Source: Brachynemurus nebulosus (Eukaryota > Arthropoda > Insecta > Neuroptera > Myrmeleontidae). Taken from it: 64,000 bases of DNA. Within the stretch, counting starts at the first letter, position 1. Each line of letters opens with the position of its first letter. The stretch spans positions 7,624,709 to 7,688,708 of the forward strand of contig JAPWDM010000015.1 of NCBI GenBank assembly GCA_035578155.1, in the 5' to 3' direction. The position numbers and the translations under genes are program-made. Under the pieces are notes generated by a model, which was given only the letters and a program-made list of their open reading frames with translations, was not told the DNA's origin and searched no databases. Positions 1-11,136 of the stretch are shown here, in pieces.

Positions 1-512
1 TACAAAAAGACCTAAAACAGTAACTAATATAGATGAATTTACTGAATTTGCTATTAGGCAAACGATTTATACTATGCAGAAACACGTAAGTGTCATTCTT
101 ATGTTTTACTTAATACTGAGATAAGATAGCACCTAATTTTTTTATTTTATTTTAGGACGTAGCGCAACAACATATACGGTTCTGAATGAATTAAAAATAA
201 AAGACATTTTTCATAGTTCCCGAATGTCATTAGTTAGAATATTACACAACTTAGGATTTGCGTGGAGAAAAGAAAATAATCGGTCATTTTTAATGGAGAC
301 AGAAAATATTGTATTTCGGCGATACAATTTTCTGAAATCGTACATAAGAAATAAAAATTCAGAAAATCCACTTCCAGTTGTCTTTCTAGATGAGACATGG
401 ATTTTTCAAAAAGGAACGTACGTAAATACGTGGCAAGACGGGAAAGTTGAAAGCTGCCGCAGTCAAGGAGAAGGAGGTCAAAGGTATTTAATAAGTACAG
501 AAAAATAATTAT

Positions 513-603
<91 letters not shown>

Positions 604-1705
604 AAAAAATATAATATATACATACATAAATGAGATAAATTTATTACAAATTTTATATTGCTCTAGATACATAATTGTTCATGCCGGCAATAAAAATGGA
701 TTTATTGAAGGGGCCGGACTTACTTTTGCCTCAAAAAAGTCAACCGGTAACTATCACCACGAAATGAATTCGGATAATTTCATAAAATGGTTACAAACCC
801 AATTACTCCCGAGTATCAAAGAAAAAAGTTAATTATTTTAGACAACGCGACTTACCATTCAAAATTAGTAAGTTTCTATTGACCACTTTTATTATTATTT
901 TATTGATATGTAATTGTATTTCTATATTACAGACAGAAAATATCCCAACTGTAGCCAATAATAAAAGTCAGCTGCAGGAATGGTTAAGAAAAAGGGGTAT
1001 TTATTTTGATGAAGGCTGCTTAAAACAAGATCTTCTACAATTAATTCAAGCGTAAGTTAATATAAATAACTTGAAATTTAAAAAATAACAAATGAAAAAA
1101 TACGGAATTTCAGGATAAATTTCAATTTCAGTTTATTCGATTTATCTTTAAAAGACGATAAATTAAAATTAATAAAATAAAACACTATTTTTACGGCTAA
1201 TTATGTCAGAGTTCTGAACACACAAGCATTAGTACATAATATTATAATATATAATACATACATTCGAAATTATATGTACAAGTTACTTTGTTTTTTAATA
1301 TTCAAGTATAATTTTTTGTAATGCGTTAATATTTTTTTCTTTTTTAGAAATAAACCAAAAGAAGAATATTTGGTAGATAAAATCATTTTAGAGGCTGGAC
1401 ATTATGTGTTGAGGCTTCCCCCGTATCATTGTCAGTTCAACGCGATTGAGCATATATGGGGGATTGCAAAAAATTATTATAATACAAATATTGGAAGGGA
1501 TGGATGGGGAAAAATTCAAGCTTTAAACATGTGGCAGGAAGCTATAACTCAAATTACACCCCAAATGTGGCAGGATTCGGTTCGCCATGTCGAAGAAATT
1601 ATTGAGGACTGGTGGAAAAGGGAAGTAGGTATCGATGCAGGAGACATTAATCCCTTAATTATTAACTTAGGAGCTGAATCAGAAGATGAAGAAGATGATT
1701 TGTAA
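1..1705 (+). pseudogene. Tc1/IS630-type DDE transposase, multi-exon, broken
   Basis: Cut-and-paste transposase of the Tc1/IS630 superfamily, running off the left edge. Visible exons are about 1-85, 156-514, 665-867, 933-1051 and 1348-1705, with GT-AG introns at 86-155, 868-932 and 1052-1347. The acidic triad is present: Asp in FLDETW (codon 389-391), Asp in ILDNATYH (841-843) and Glu in FNAIEHIWG (1448-1450). The LPPYHCQFNAIEHIWG block is typical of this group in hemipterans. Damage: the reading frame does not join cleanly at the first intron, a long (TA)n tract sits inside the DDE domain, and one base appears missing near 826-832, just before the second Asp. The tail from 1655 is acidic. I infer a dead copy; the N-terminal DNA-binding region lies outside the window. 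Confidence 0.8.
515..600. repeat. (TA)n microsatellite inside the transposase exon
   Basis: About 43 TA units interrupt the DDE domain between the first and second catalytic Asp. The tyrosine/isoleucine reading frames across it are artefacts. Confidence 0.97.
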
Positions 1706-2091
1706 TATTATAAAAAAAAAAAAACAACATATGTTTATTACTCTGAATTAATAAAATATTTTATGTACAATAACGTTTGTTTTTTAATTTCCTCAGTACC
1801 TACACATTTTTAAAAAATAAATATAATATTAATCTTCAAAGTTGTATATTATTTAAATTTAACTTCTATCTACAACATTTTTTTTAAAAACATTTTTATT
1901 ATAATTTTTTTAAATTGTCAATACTGAAAATAAAAATATTAAAAACGACTGTAAACAAACTAAATTTGTGGTAGAAGAATGGAATTGTCACAACATTTGG
2001 TACCGACCATACTTTCAATGTGTGAAAAACAACCAATTTTACAGATATGTGATAAATAAAAAATAGCATTGTTATTCAAAAAAAAAAAAAT

Positions 2092-2433
<342 letters not shown>

Positions 2434-4951
2434 ATAAAAATTTTTTTAAAAATAAACAAAAAATTTTTTTTTATTTTGCTATATTATGTAAACATGTGTT
2501 GATTGTCGAACTTATATGTACCATATTGTACACAAAAAAGCGAACAGTTTTTCATAAATTTTGATTAAAATAAGTTTATGAAATATTTGTTTTAGTTTTT
2601 AAAATTTTGTAGTTTTTTATATCACAGTGCATTATGAATACTGCAAATGCCATAACTCTGATATTTAGTATTTGCATTACACATTATTAATTTAGTAACA
2701 AATTACATTGAAAACTACACTTATTAATTACCAAACAAATAAAAAAAGAACAGAACAGAACAATGAAAAAAATACACAAGAAAAATTTCCATGTGTTGTA
2801 ATTTTTCAAAAATTAAGAACAAACTATCATAAAACATGAATTTTTAAACTATAATAACTAAATACCCGTTTTATGTATTGGTATGTATGTCAAATTCTGT
2901 ACTGTGTGTTCCATATTCGATAGTTTTGCAGCTAAAGTACATGAGTGAAAAACTAATAACAATGTTTGATAACGACTTATTTTTTCCTCTCTCAATTTTC
3001 TCACTAAGATCAAAAATTAATTTTTAAACGATTTTAAATATAATCTATTTCACTTAAATTTAAACATGAGTCATCACTTACGACTTTGAGTAATTCCCGT
3101 TTTCTTAGCTTTATCTCTTTCATTGTTTCAAATGCGTAAATTTTAAATTTGCAGTTTGTTTTTAGAAAAGAATAGAAGATTAATTAGTTTCGAATATAAG
3201 AATTATTTAATTTTTTGACGATGACTCATGCTCAATTGTATTTGAAACGGGGTATAGTTAAAAGTTTGTAAAGAAAAACAGATGTGACGAAAGGCCAATT
3301 ATATTAGAAACAAAAATGTATTTCAATTATCAAAAAGAAAATTTTTTATTCATAATTGAGTAACTTTAGAGGAAAACTCTAACGGAAAATGCGAAACTAT
3401 CTGCATCAGTTATCATTATCGTAAAATTTTAAAATGTCCACATGAAAGTCACCGCTGTAAATTTTTTACCAAATTTATTCTTTTATTTCAACAACACTTT
3501 GAAATACCAATTTACCTGGATACTTACAAACACACAGATACTTACAAACACACAGACATCCATATCATCGTCACAGGCTTAGCCAAAAATTTTTTAAATA
3601 AATAAACAACTACATAATATGTACATAATATGTACATAGTTGGTATGGCTTATATTATACAACCTTGGCCAAAAGTATTAGGCACCCCCATAAAACACGT
3701 ATAACATAAATTAATTTAAGAATGACTTATCTGTTTAATAATAGAATGAAAGGTAATACTAAAAGTTAATTTTAAACAATAGATAACGGATTTTAAGGTA
3801 CCATAAAACACCTGGTCCAAAAAACGTGAAATATGAAGTTGTTTTTGACTACAGTATGTTTTCACATTTGGCAGTTTCCAAGTGAAGTACATGAGAATAA
3901 AGGGAAATTAATAACAATGTCAAATAACCGTTTATTTTTTCATCTCTCAATTTTCCCACTAAGATCAAGAATTCATTATTAAACAATTTTAAAAAGTTAA
4001 AAGTTTGTAAAAAGAGACAGATGTGAAAAAAGGCAAATTATATTACAATCAAAAATTTATTTAAAATCATGAACTTTACTTTAGCTGCAAACCCATCATA
4101 AATAACCCATAATACATAAGTATTAGTTTTCACAAAAATCGACTTTTAAGCAGTATGCAAGTTTAAACAGATCAAATTGGAACTTGTAAATGGCTAACTC
4201 TCTCATCGGGGGAAACACCCCAAAAACTCGTAGTTTTAGATTTTAATTTTTTTTGTATTTTTATAATCTGCAAGTGTTGTGTAGCTGTGCTGGGCTATTA
4301 GTTTTGCAATAACTGTTTGTTTCTGTAAAGTACATGTGGGCAAAATGACCCATGCGTAAACCACCTAAAACATTCTTTTTCGTTTTTCTCCAAATCAATT
4401 GCAATAGGAAAGACGAAAATAACACAAAATAATAGTGCGCTAAATAAATAAGTAACGTACCTAAATTCGCTCACCTAAACCCAATAGTTCAGAAGTAAAA
4501 TTATTTTATAATGGAAAAATTCAACCGCCATTTTTCAAGAAGCCTGTAAACCGATTTGTGCGTTTTAAATTTTTATGGATAGTACTAATCGAATAATATC
4601 AAACAGGAAAGAAAATTCATGAGGAATCATCTCTACCAGTTTTTATAAGAAAATTTCAAATTGTTTCATGAAAAATTGTCAAATAATCTTATTTATTAAC
4701 CGATGAAAGTGTTACGTACAAAGGAAAATGGATTGAAATCATAGTTTAAGTTGTGATTTGAATAATTTAGCTTAACTTTTTTCACTTTCATTAACTTTAA
4801 TCACGTGTAATTCATACTGACACTTATGGATCATATTGTATAGTAATATAAAATTTTTGTTAAAAGGATAAAAAAGGATGAGAACATTATGAGAACAAAA
4901 TTTGACGTCAAAATTTTAGTTACTATTTTCTCACACTCCCGTACTACAAGT
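2434..4951. other. AT-rich non-coding stretch with an old internal duplication
   Basis: No coding region found. A diverged module is present twice in direct orientation: blocks at about 2940-3030 and 3245-3340 are matched, closer together, at about 3888-4075. This is probably a decayed repeat of unknown type. Confidence 0.5.
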
Positions 4952-4957
4952 TTCATC
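4952..4957. repeat. 6-bp target-site duplication TTCATC, left
   Basis: TTCATC directly precedes the left terminus (AGTAGTAG) of the palindromic element and is repeated directly after its right terminus at 16236-16241. Six base pairs is the duplication size made by Polinton/Maverick integrases. Confidence 0.9.
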
Positions 4958-4992
4958 AGTAGTAGAAATATGGGGCTACGGGATCCTCCTTC

Positions 4993-5069
4993 CCTCCTGC
5001 CGACTTTTTGAGTGACCTCGGCAGGAGGCAAAACTACCGAGGCGGTTCTAGAAGCCTCCGGCGGTGGGT
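4993..5069. other. Terminal hairpins of the palindromic element (left)
   Basis: A perfect 11-bp stem, CCTCCTGCCGA (4993-5003) with TCGGCAGGAGG (5018-5028), encloses a 14-nt loop. A second stem, GAGGC/GCCTC, follows at about 5039-5063. Both are much more GC-rich than their surroundings. The mirror copy lies at 16124-16200. I infer a role in end recognition or replication, as for hairpins in other linear DNA replicons; this is not shown. Confidence 0.6.
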
Positions 5070-5085
5070 GGAGCAAAACTTGGTC

Positions 5086-5212
5086 TCCAACCTAACGATA
5101 TCTAGTGAAATTTTTTTCTAACCTAACAGAACCCAATGGAACTTGACCTAACCTAACGAAACCTAAGCGAACTTAGCTTAACCTAACAAAATTTTTTTCT
5201 AACCTAAGAACT
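5086..5212. repeat. Degenerate CCTAA (TTAGG-like) motif cluster
   Basis: Seven or more AACCTAAC/CCTAAC words are interspersed within about 125 bp of the terminal repeat. They resemble the insect telomere unit TTAGG but are degenerate and not in a regular array. The mirror copy is at 15981-16107. Confidence 0.55.
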
Positions 5213-5428
5213 GAAAAATTCCCTAACAGATGGCGCAGCCACCTTCGAGCCCTGTGAATTCGCTACTAGATGGCGTTGCTAGTCTGGATTCCTGTGTGTA
5301 AGTTTGAAAAATTGTCAACAGATGGCATCGAAAACCTTTTTTTTGATAGTTAAACTAGCCATTAAAAGATGGCCTTGCTTTCATAATTTTATAATATTTT
5401 TATCTGAAAACAGGCTTAAACTGTCAGC

Positions 5429-5718
5429 TGACGTCACTAAAGGTAAACTGATATCAAACAGCGAAGATTTCTCTCTAATATGCGAAAATGAATTTTATCA
5501 TATGATTGTATATTTTTATCTGAAAACAGGTTTAAACTTGTATAAATTGTCAGCTGACGTCACTAAAGGTAAACTGTTATTAATAGCGAAGATTTCTGTC
5601 TAATATGCAAAAAAAATGAAGCAACAGGTTTTAACCTGCATGGCTACATAAAGTGTGATAAATGACGTCATCAGGCTATCTTTCTGCTATAAAAGGGCGC
5701 GACAGAATTTCTTCAGTT
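5429..5718 (+). promoter_or_regulatory. Promoter of the 132-aa gene: three CRE sites, TATA box, initiator
   Basis: Three perfect TGACGTCA palindromes (CRE-type bZIP sites) lie at 5429-5436, 5555-5562 and 5663-5670. The first two sit in a duplicated context reading CAGCTGACGTCACTAAAGG. A TATAAAAG box (5688-5695) is 27 nt upstream of the A of an arthropod initiator TCAGTT (5713-5718), which is ideal spacing for RNA polymerase II. Transcription would start near 5715, about 94 nt before the ATG. The mirror promoter is at 15475-15764. Confidence 0.72.
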
Positions 5719-5808
5719 ACAATTTTGTTCGAAACTTTAGTGAAAAAACATTAAATCTTATTGTTGTGAATTTTCAATTGTTGTGTTAACAATTAATTAT
5801 TGCCAACA

Positions 5809-6207
5809 ATGGAATCCATTACTACTGGTGCTTCATCTGGAAACAGAAACTTAATTCAAAAAATGGCTGGAAATTTTGTGGAGGAATTGAATCATCTTGG
5901 TGCTGTTAAACGATGGATTAAACTTTCTGATATGCAAATTGGAAAAGTATATAAAATAATGGGCGCAAGTCAATTGCCGTCAAAATTCGATTCATCGAAA
6001 ATGAAGACAATATTGGAATTGGAAATTGGATACATTTCGTTACCAGCGAGATTTGACAATTTGAACGAGCAGATGCTGGCATGGTTGCAAAGCAATCCAA
6101 AACTGGGTATTATGAATAATGGACCCATTGGACTAACTCATAAATTGCAATTCAAAACGTTGGATCTTCTTGAAATCGTGGAGGATGCTGAATGGCGAAT
6201 TTTGTAA
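5809..6207 (+). CDS. 132-aa protein of the palindromic element, possible OB-fold DNA-binding protein
   Basis: First ATG downstream of the TATA/Inr promoter; the frame is open further upstream only through a non-ATG codon. The protein begins MESITTGASSG and is predicted mainly soluble, with no signal peptide or membrane segment. Seen: a basic/hydrophobic middle (IKLSDMQIGKVYKIM, then a Lys-rich stretch) and beta-type segments ending GLTHKLQF. Known: short proteins with a KVYKI...LPARF...GL.H..F layout occur in arthropod Polinton-type repeats. I infer a possible single-stranded-DNA-binding (OB-like) role from that layout only. An identical second copy lies in the right arm. A rearranged fragment of a related gene occurs at 44758-44828 inside the second Polinton-like element, which ties the two families together. 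Confidence 0.62.
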   Translation: MESITTGASSGNRNLIQKMAGNFVEELNHLGAVKRWIKLSDMQIGKVYKIMGASQLPSKFDSSKMKTILELEIGYISLPARFDNLNEQMLAWLQSNPKLGIMNNGPIGLTHKLQFKTLDLLEIVEDAEWRIL

Positions 6208-8922
6208 TTTACTCTCTTCAAAATGTATTATTTAATTGTACTATGGATTTTAAAAATTTCAATATTGTATCAATTTTTACATATATTTAATAAAAATTAT
6301 AAAAAAACAAAAAAAAGACCAAAAAACAAACAAAAAAAACCAAAAAAAAAAACAAAAAAAAACAAAAACAAAAACAAAAAAAAAATTCGATTTTTTTTCA
6401 ATACCCATCGCTAGACATTGATTTATATTCTAGTTTTGATTATGCCAGATTATATTACATTATTTGGTGTTCAATAAAAAAATTTAAAAATCGATTTTTC
6501 AGTTCATGTCTCGTCCCTAAATCACAATTTTGAACTAAGTATAAATCATACATAATACATATTAGTAATATATGTAATAATACATATTAGTAATATTTGA
6601 TATGCATCGTAGGTATTGTAAGGTTTTATGGTGAATAATTATAAAACAAAAAAAAGATTTAATATCCCCTGAAAACGAAAAATTTAATTTTCATAATAAT
6701 TTCAAAACTCTATATTTTATAATGTTATAACCAACTATGCCTTTTAATAGCACAAAAATTCCAGTTGCATACAGCAAAACAGCTGACGAATTAAAATTTC
6801 ACATGCCGCTGTATCGCATATGTAAATCTCATATGTGTACATACATACATGTGACTTGTTGTAATTTTTATACACGAGTATAATACCAATTGAAAAATTT
6901 GCTTGTGAAAAATAGGAAAATCTTCTTCCTCAGCAATTGAAAATTCTATTAATATTAGAAAATTTATTTCCGGTAATAGTATTGTTAGATACTAGAACAA
7001 CTGAAAACTTTTAAAACAAAAATTTTGTTCTATTTGAAAACCATAGTTTTTGTTTGTTTTCGCGCGAATTGTGTACAAAGCGTCAGCTAAATCTTTAATC
7101 AACTAAATCAGCTAAAATTGTTACATACTTACGTTATAAATATCTAAGTGTGTATTTTTCTTTTAAATATATAACTTATAAATACTCATGATTACTTTAC
7201 TATATAACTGTAATCACGCGATATCATGTTATAAAATACATAAGAATTTACTCATTTAATGTAAAAATATTTGGTCATCAACAATTAAATAAAAACGAAT
7301 TTTTTTTAAATATATATAGTAATATAATATTTCGCATATATACAGTACTCTGTTAAAAGTATGGGTTTCTACACCGTTAAAAACATATATTTTATAATAT
7401 CAATATATTGTAAAAAAATCATATTTCTTAATATTTTTAAAACTGAATATGTAATATCAAGAATTTAAAACAGTTTTGAAACATTAATTTCTCCTCATAA
7501 TATTTTTTTTGTCTTAAATTAATAGCACAATGTTCCATATATTTTAAGAAAATTTTTCTTTTAATATTTTATAACTTATCTAAAAAATTTATAGCTATTT
7601 TTTATCCAAAAATTTATTACTTGCTATTGTTAAAAAATTAGTTAAATATATCTATAGGTATTAAGTGACCCCTAGTTTTGTGAAAGACGGTAGTAAGAGC
7701 AATTCATCTTAAATACGAAATTATTTTATCAATGCTAAATAAGCGTTTTTTTTCTCATATTATCATACTCCAATATATTGTATATTATTATAATTTATAA
7801 AAATGTGTTTTATTTATTAAAAAATTTAGCAAAATTTTAAATAATATCACGTCAAAATAATATTCAGAAGTCAATAAAAGACAATAGCAGTAAATTTATT
7901 AAGATAACTATAAATAAATATTAATCTAATGTTGAAATATTTATTAACAAATAGTACTGCTTAGTAGAAAATTAGGTACCTATTGTTTTGTTTTCAAATT
8001 TACCTTTTTGCAATTAAAGAAAATTTTAGTAACTATCGATACCTATATAAAACGATACCCATAAAAGACAAGCATGCTCTGATCTCAACAATTTTTTCCC
8101 ATGTTAAATTTGTATGTTCTTACTTCGCTGAAACTTATTATGTTTATATATTCCCCCAATATTTTCTACCATAAACAATAGTTATAGCAAGCTAGGTAGG
8201 TATTGAATAAGTATTTTTTGTTTGTTAATTTATTGATGATAGAGAAAAAAAAATTTATGATTTTATAGACAGTGAAATACATTTAAACTATTTTTTGCAG
8301 TTTAATTTTGTAAAAACACCTAAAAATTATCAGTCACAGACAAATATTTCTAAGCAAACGAATTGAAAATGTAGTTTTATATCATAAGAATAAATGCGTA
8401 TATATAGGGTGGACAGTAAATAACTCTCATAATTTTTAAAGAGCGGATGAAAACTTTAATTTTGGATTACGAAATTTTATTTTTTTTCCGGAGTTAAGCT
8501 GCATTCAATTAATTAACCCTTTCCTGCACAGCAGTTTTAGATCATTACTGTGCAAACGATACTTCAAATTAGCAAATCATTAATAACATGGGTAAATACT
8601 TATTAGCAAGAATTACATAGTTTACACATATGTTCTATCGCACCAGAATGTTAATAGGACAATGCGATTTAATTGCCTATATTCAGGAGCAAGCAAAAAC
8701 ATTACCTATTTTAATAACTTAGAAAATACACATTACATAGTTCGTTGTAAGAACAATCATTTCGGTGATCTTTTTTTTTTTTTAACGAATTACTAAATTT
8801 GCTTAAGGACTATGGTATGTAAGAAATAACAACACTCACATAATTTTAAAATAATTAACATATAGCTATTGGAAAAGTTACAAAGATTTTTTTAACAACT
8901 TATTAAATGCTGATAGCTTATT
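6208..8922. other. Non-coding interior of the left arm
   Basis: About 2.7 kb between the 3' ends of the two converging arm genes. It contains poly-A/CAAA-rich sequence just after the 132-aa gene (6295-6385) and many TA-rich words. At about 8402-8500 a copy of the GGGTG...AAATAACTCTC MITE end is present. No gene is supported. A strictly homologous stretch occupies 12271-14985. Confidence 0.6.
8403..8505. mobile_element. Fragment of the GGGTG MITE family (left arm)
   Basis: TATAGGGTGGACAGTAAAT followed by AACTCTC matches the left end of the MITE at 2245. A mirror copy is at 12688-12790. No clear partner end was seen, so this is a truncated copy. Confidence 0.45.
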
Positions 8923-10056
8923 TTAATATCTCCTATAGGGCCTTAAGTATAACCCTTCACCCGAAATTTTTTCATCACCATCGTTGGCGACTGTATTCTC
9001 GTCATCATCAGCTTCTCCTTCGCTCGCAGTATCTTCGCTATCGCTAGTAGATGTTTTTTCATCATCATTGAATACATATTTTAACACTGGTTCAATAATA
9101 TCATGCTTTTCCAATTCCCTGGTTATTGAGATAATCCGCTTTCCAATGTCACTTTCCTTTAAATTATTAAAATGGCTTCGTTTTTTCTCGTTTTCGATAT
9201 AATCCGCGAAGCTGGGATTTATAATATGACTCCTTTCCATTAAATTGCACACAGTATTAACCATTTCTTCTCCAATTTGCGTCTGAGTCGCTAAACTTCT
9301 TAGTTCATCAACTAAATGGTTCGGGTCATCAAAATATTCTTCTCCATCAACAGGTTTCGAATGGCCATTATGAAGGTTAGTATTTTCATCATCATATTTG
9401 AAACGTTTAGCTTCTCCATTTATTGAATTAGATGTTGAAGGTTGGTCCTTTTCTTCCGAATTTTTATCTTCTTGTTCTTCATCCTTTGCGCATGCGTTCT
9501 GAAGCTCTTTGACCATTAATATGTCTAGAGCAGTTTGTAAGAGACCAGCTATCTTTGGAGTAAAACTTGTTTCTTTGTAGTTATCAGGCGATGGTAAATG
9601 CTTTTGTTCATCAGATCGATTATCTTCGACATTTACCGATTGTAGAATATTATGCGAGTTTTTTAAAGCGTGGAATTTACTTCTGATTGCTTCTGCTGCA
9701 GCCATCATACTTTCATCAAAAGTATTCAAGTTTCTTTTAGATAGATCTGTATCATTTTCGTGTTGATTTTGAAATACTGGTGCTTTATCTTCCTTTTCTT
9801 CATTTCTTGCTTCAAAACTATATTCGGTTTCATTATCATCATTTTCATCATTAGATTTTGACGATTCACTTTGTCTCCTGTTCTCCGCGCTGTTCACTTG
9901 TGTCCCATTATTTACCGTGGTATATTCAAACTGATTATTTGCGATCTGGTCATTATTGTTTGTTTCATGTTCCTGAGTATGCACTCTTCTTTTCATATGA
10001 CGTAAAAGAGAACTTCTCCGCGAAAATGTCTTGTCACAACGTATACAGTTAAACAT
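8923..10056 (-). CDS. 377-aa C2H2 zinc-finger protein of the palindromic element, left copy
   Basis: Begins MFNCIRCDKTFSRRSSLLRH: one C2H2 finger at the extreme N-terminus (C4, C7, H20, H26, with a long five-residue H-H spacing), followed by a Lys/Arg patch that could act as nuclear localisation. Residues about 30-130 are low-complexity and acidic (Asn/Glu/Asp/Ser). Residues about 130-190 and 250-330 look helical (DELRSLATQTQIGEEMV and SDIGKRIISITRELEKHDI). The C-terminus is a highly acidic tail. No enzymatic motif. The N-terminal finger resembles the N-terminal fingers of the DNA polymerase B gene at 38.7 kb, a common feature of Polinton-type proteins. I infer a DNA-binding or replication/packaging accessory; the exact function is unknown. 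The frame is intact and identical to the mirror copy. Confidence 0.75.
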   Translation of the reverse strand: MFNCIRCDKTFSRRSSLLRHMKRRVHTQEHETNNNDQIANNQFEYTTVNNGTQVNSAENRRQSESSKSNDENDDNETEYSFEARNEEKEDKAPVFQNQHENDTDLSKRNLNTFDESMMAAAEAIRSKFHALKNSHNILQSVNVEDNRSDEQKHLPSPDNYKETSFTPKIAGLLQTALDILMVKELQNACAKDEEQEDKNSEEKDQPSTSNSINGEAKRFKYDDENTNLHNGHSKPVDGEEYFDDPNHLVDELRSLATQTQIGEEMVNTVCNLMERSHIINPSFADYIENEKKRSHFNNLKESDIGKRIISITRELEKHDIIEPVLKYVFNDDEKTSTSDSEDTASEGEADDDENTVANDGDEKISGEGLYLRPYRRY

Positions 10057-10091
10057 TTTGATAGATGTGAAGAGTTCGATTTATAACATAA

Positions 10092-10127
10092 CACTGATTA
10101 GTTTTTATATCGACATGATCTTATATA
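10092..10127 (-). promoter_or_regulatory. TATA/Inr promoter of the left 377-aa gene
   Basis: On the minus strand TATATAAG (10120-10127) lies 32 nt upstream of the A of TCAGTG (10092-10097), about 39 nt before the ATG. It is the mirror of the right-arm promoter at 11066-11101. Confidence 0.65.
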
Positions 10128-10158
10128 GTACAACCAGAGCAGAATTGACGTAAAGTAA

Positions 10159-11034
10159 CGCCAACAGTAAAGCAGCACAGAGACTGGTGCATTTTAGAAT
10201 TTGTTTTTGGTGTAATTTGATGTCTTTATGGCGTATTTTTGATTTAACTTGGAATCATTTGGTGTCATTTGGTGTAATTTTGGTGTATTTTTGGTGTAAT
10301 TTTGGTGTAAATTAGGTGTTATTTGGTGTAATTTTGGTGTAATTTGGTGTATTTTTGGTGTAAATTTGGTGTAAATTTGGTGTATTTTTTGGTGTCATTT
10401 GGTGCACCTTTGGTGCAGTTTGGTGTCATTTGGTGCAGTTTGGTGTCATTTGGTTCACCTTTGGTGCAGTTTGGTGTCATTTGGTGCACTTTTGGTGAAT
10501 TTTGGTGCACCTTTGGAGCAGTTTGGTGTCAATTGGTGCACCTTTGGTGCATTTTGGTGTCATTTGGTGCAGTTTGGTGTCATTTGGTGCACCTTTGGTG
10601 CAGTTTGGTGTCATTTGGTGCAACTTTGATGCAGTTTGGTGTCATTTGGTGCACCTTTGGTGCAGTTTGGTGTCAATTGGTGCACCTTTGGTGCATTTTG
10701 GTGTCATTTGGTGCAGTTTGGTGTCATTTGGTGCAGTTTGGTGTCATTTGGTGCAACTTTGGTGCAGTTTGGTGTCATTTGGTGCACCTTTGGTGCAGTT
10801 TGGTGTTATTTGGTGCACCTTTGGTGCAGTTTGGTGTCATTTGGTGCACCTTTGGTGCATTTTGGTGTCATTTGGTGCAGTTTGGTGTCATTTGGTGCAC
10901 CTTTGGTGCAGTTTGGTGTCATTTGGTGCACCTTTGGTGCAGTTTGGTGTCATTTGGTGCAGTTTGGTGTCATTTGGTGCACCTTTGGTGCAGTTTGGTG
11001 TCATTTGGTGCACCTTTGGTGCATTTTGGTGTCA
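10159..11034. repeat. GT-rich minisatellite spacer between the palindrome arms
   Basis: 876 bp of 10-11-bp units of type TTTGGTGTCA, TTTGGTGCACC and TTTGGTGCAG, grouped into a 31-bp higher-order unit. Units are degenerate on the left (TGGTGTAATTT types from about 10265) and homogeneous on the right, and the array stops abruptly at the right arm. The plus strand is strongly G/T-rich. Long open frames here in several phases (FGVIWCTFGAVWCH-like) follow from the repeat and are not genes. Confidence 0.93.
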
Positions 11035-11065
11035 TTACTTTACGTCAATTCTGCTCTGGTTGTAC

Positions 11066-11101
11066 TATATAAGATCATGTCGATATAAAAACTAATCAGT
11101 G
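11066..11101 (+). promoter_or_regulatory. TATA/Inr promoter of the right 377-aa gene
   Basis: TATATAAG (11066-11073) sits 32 nt before the A of the initiator TCAGTG (11096-11101). With its mirror it forms a divergent pair firing outward from the minisatellite. Confidence 0.65.
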
Positions 11102-11136
11102 TTATGTTATAAATCGAACTCTTCACATCTATCAAA

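Larger units (their letters stand above)
4958..10158 (+). repeat. Left arm of the giant inverted repeat (5,201 bp)
   Basis: Reverse complement of 11035-16235. Arm identity ends inside GACGTAAAGTAA at the inner edge. Contents from the outer end inward: terminal hairpins, a TTAGG-like cluster, a promoter with three TGACGTCA sites, the 132-aa gene, non-coding AT-rich DNA, the 377-aa gene and its promoter. Confidence 0.93.

Noticed and set aside
234..672. Long Tyr/Ile-rich reading frames across TA tracts (also at 2072-2425, 24590-24778, 31725-31919, 32895-33203, 36551-36883 and 44902-45213)
   Set aside because: They are translations of (TA)n repeats and carry no protein signal.
5086..5212. True telomeric repeat array
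   Set aside because: CCTAA words are scattered and degenerate, not a regular TTAGG array.
5918..6100. Minus-strand frame opposite the 132-aa gene (and mirror 15093-15275)
   Set aside because: Shadow of the real gene; no independent promoter or motif.
10344..11095. Open frames up to 242 codons rich in Val, Phe, Trp and Cys in the palindrome spacer
   Set aside because: All frames are open because the 10-11-bp repeat lacks stops; the peptide is periodic and present in several frames.
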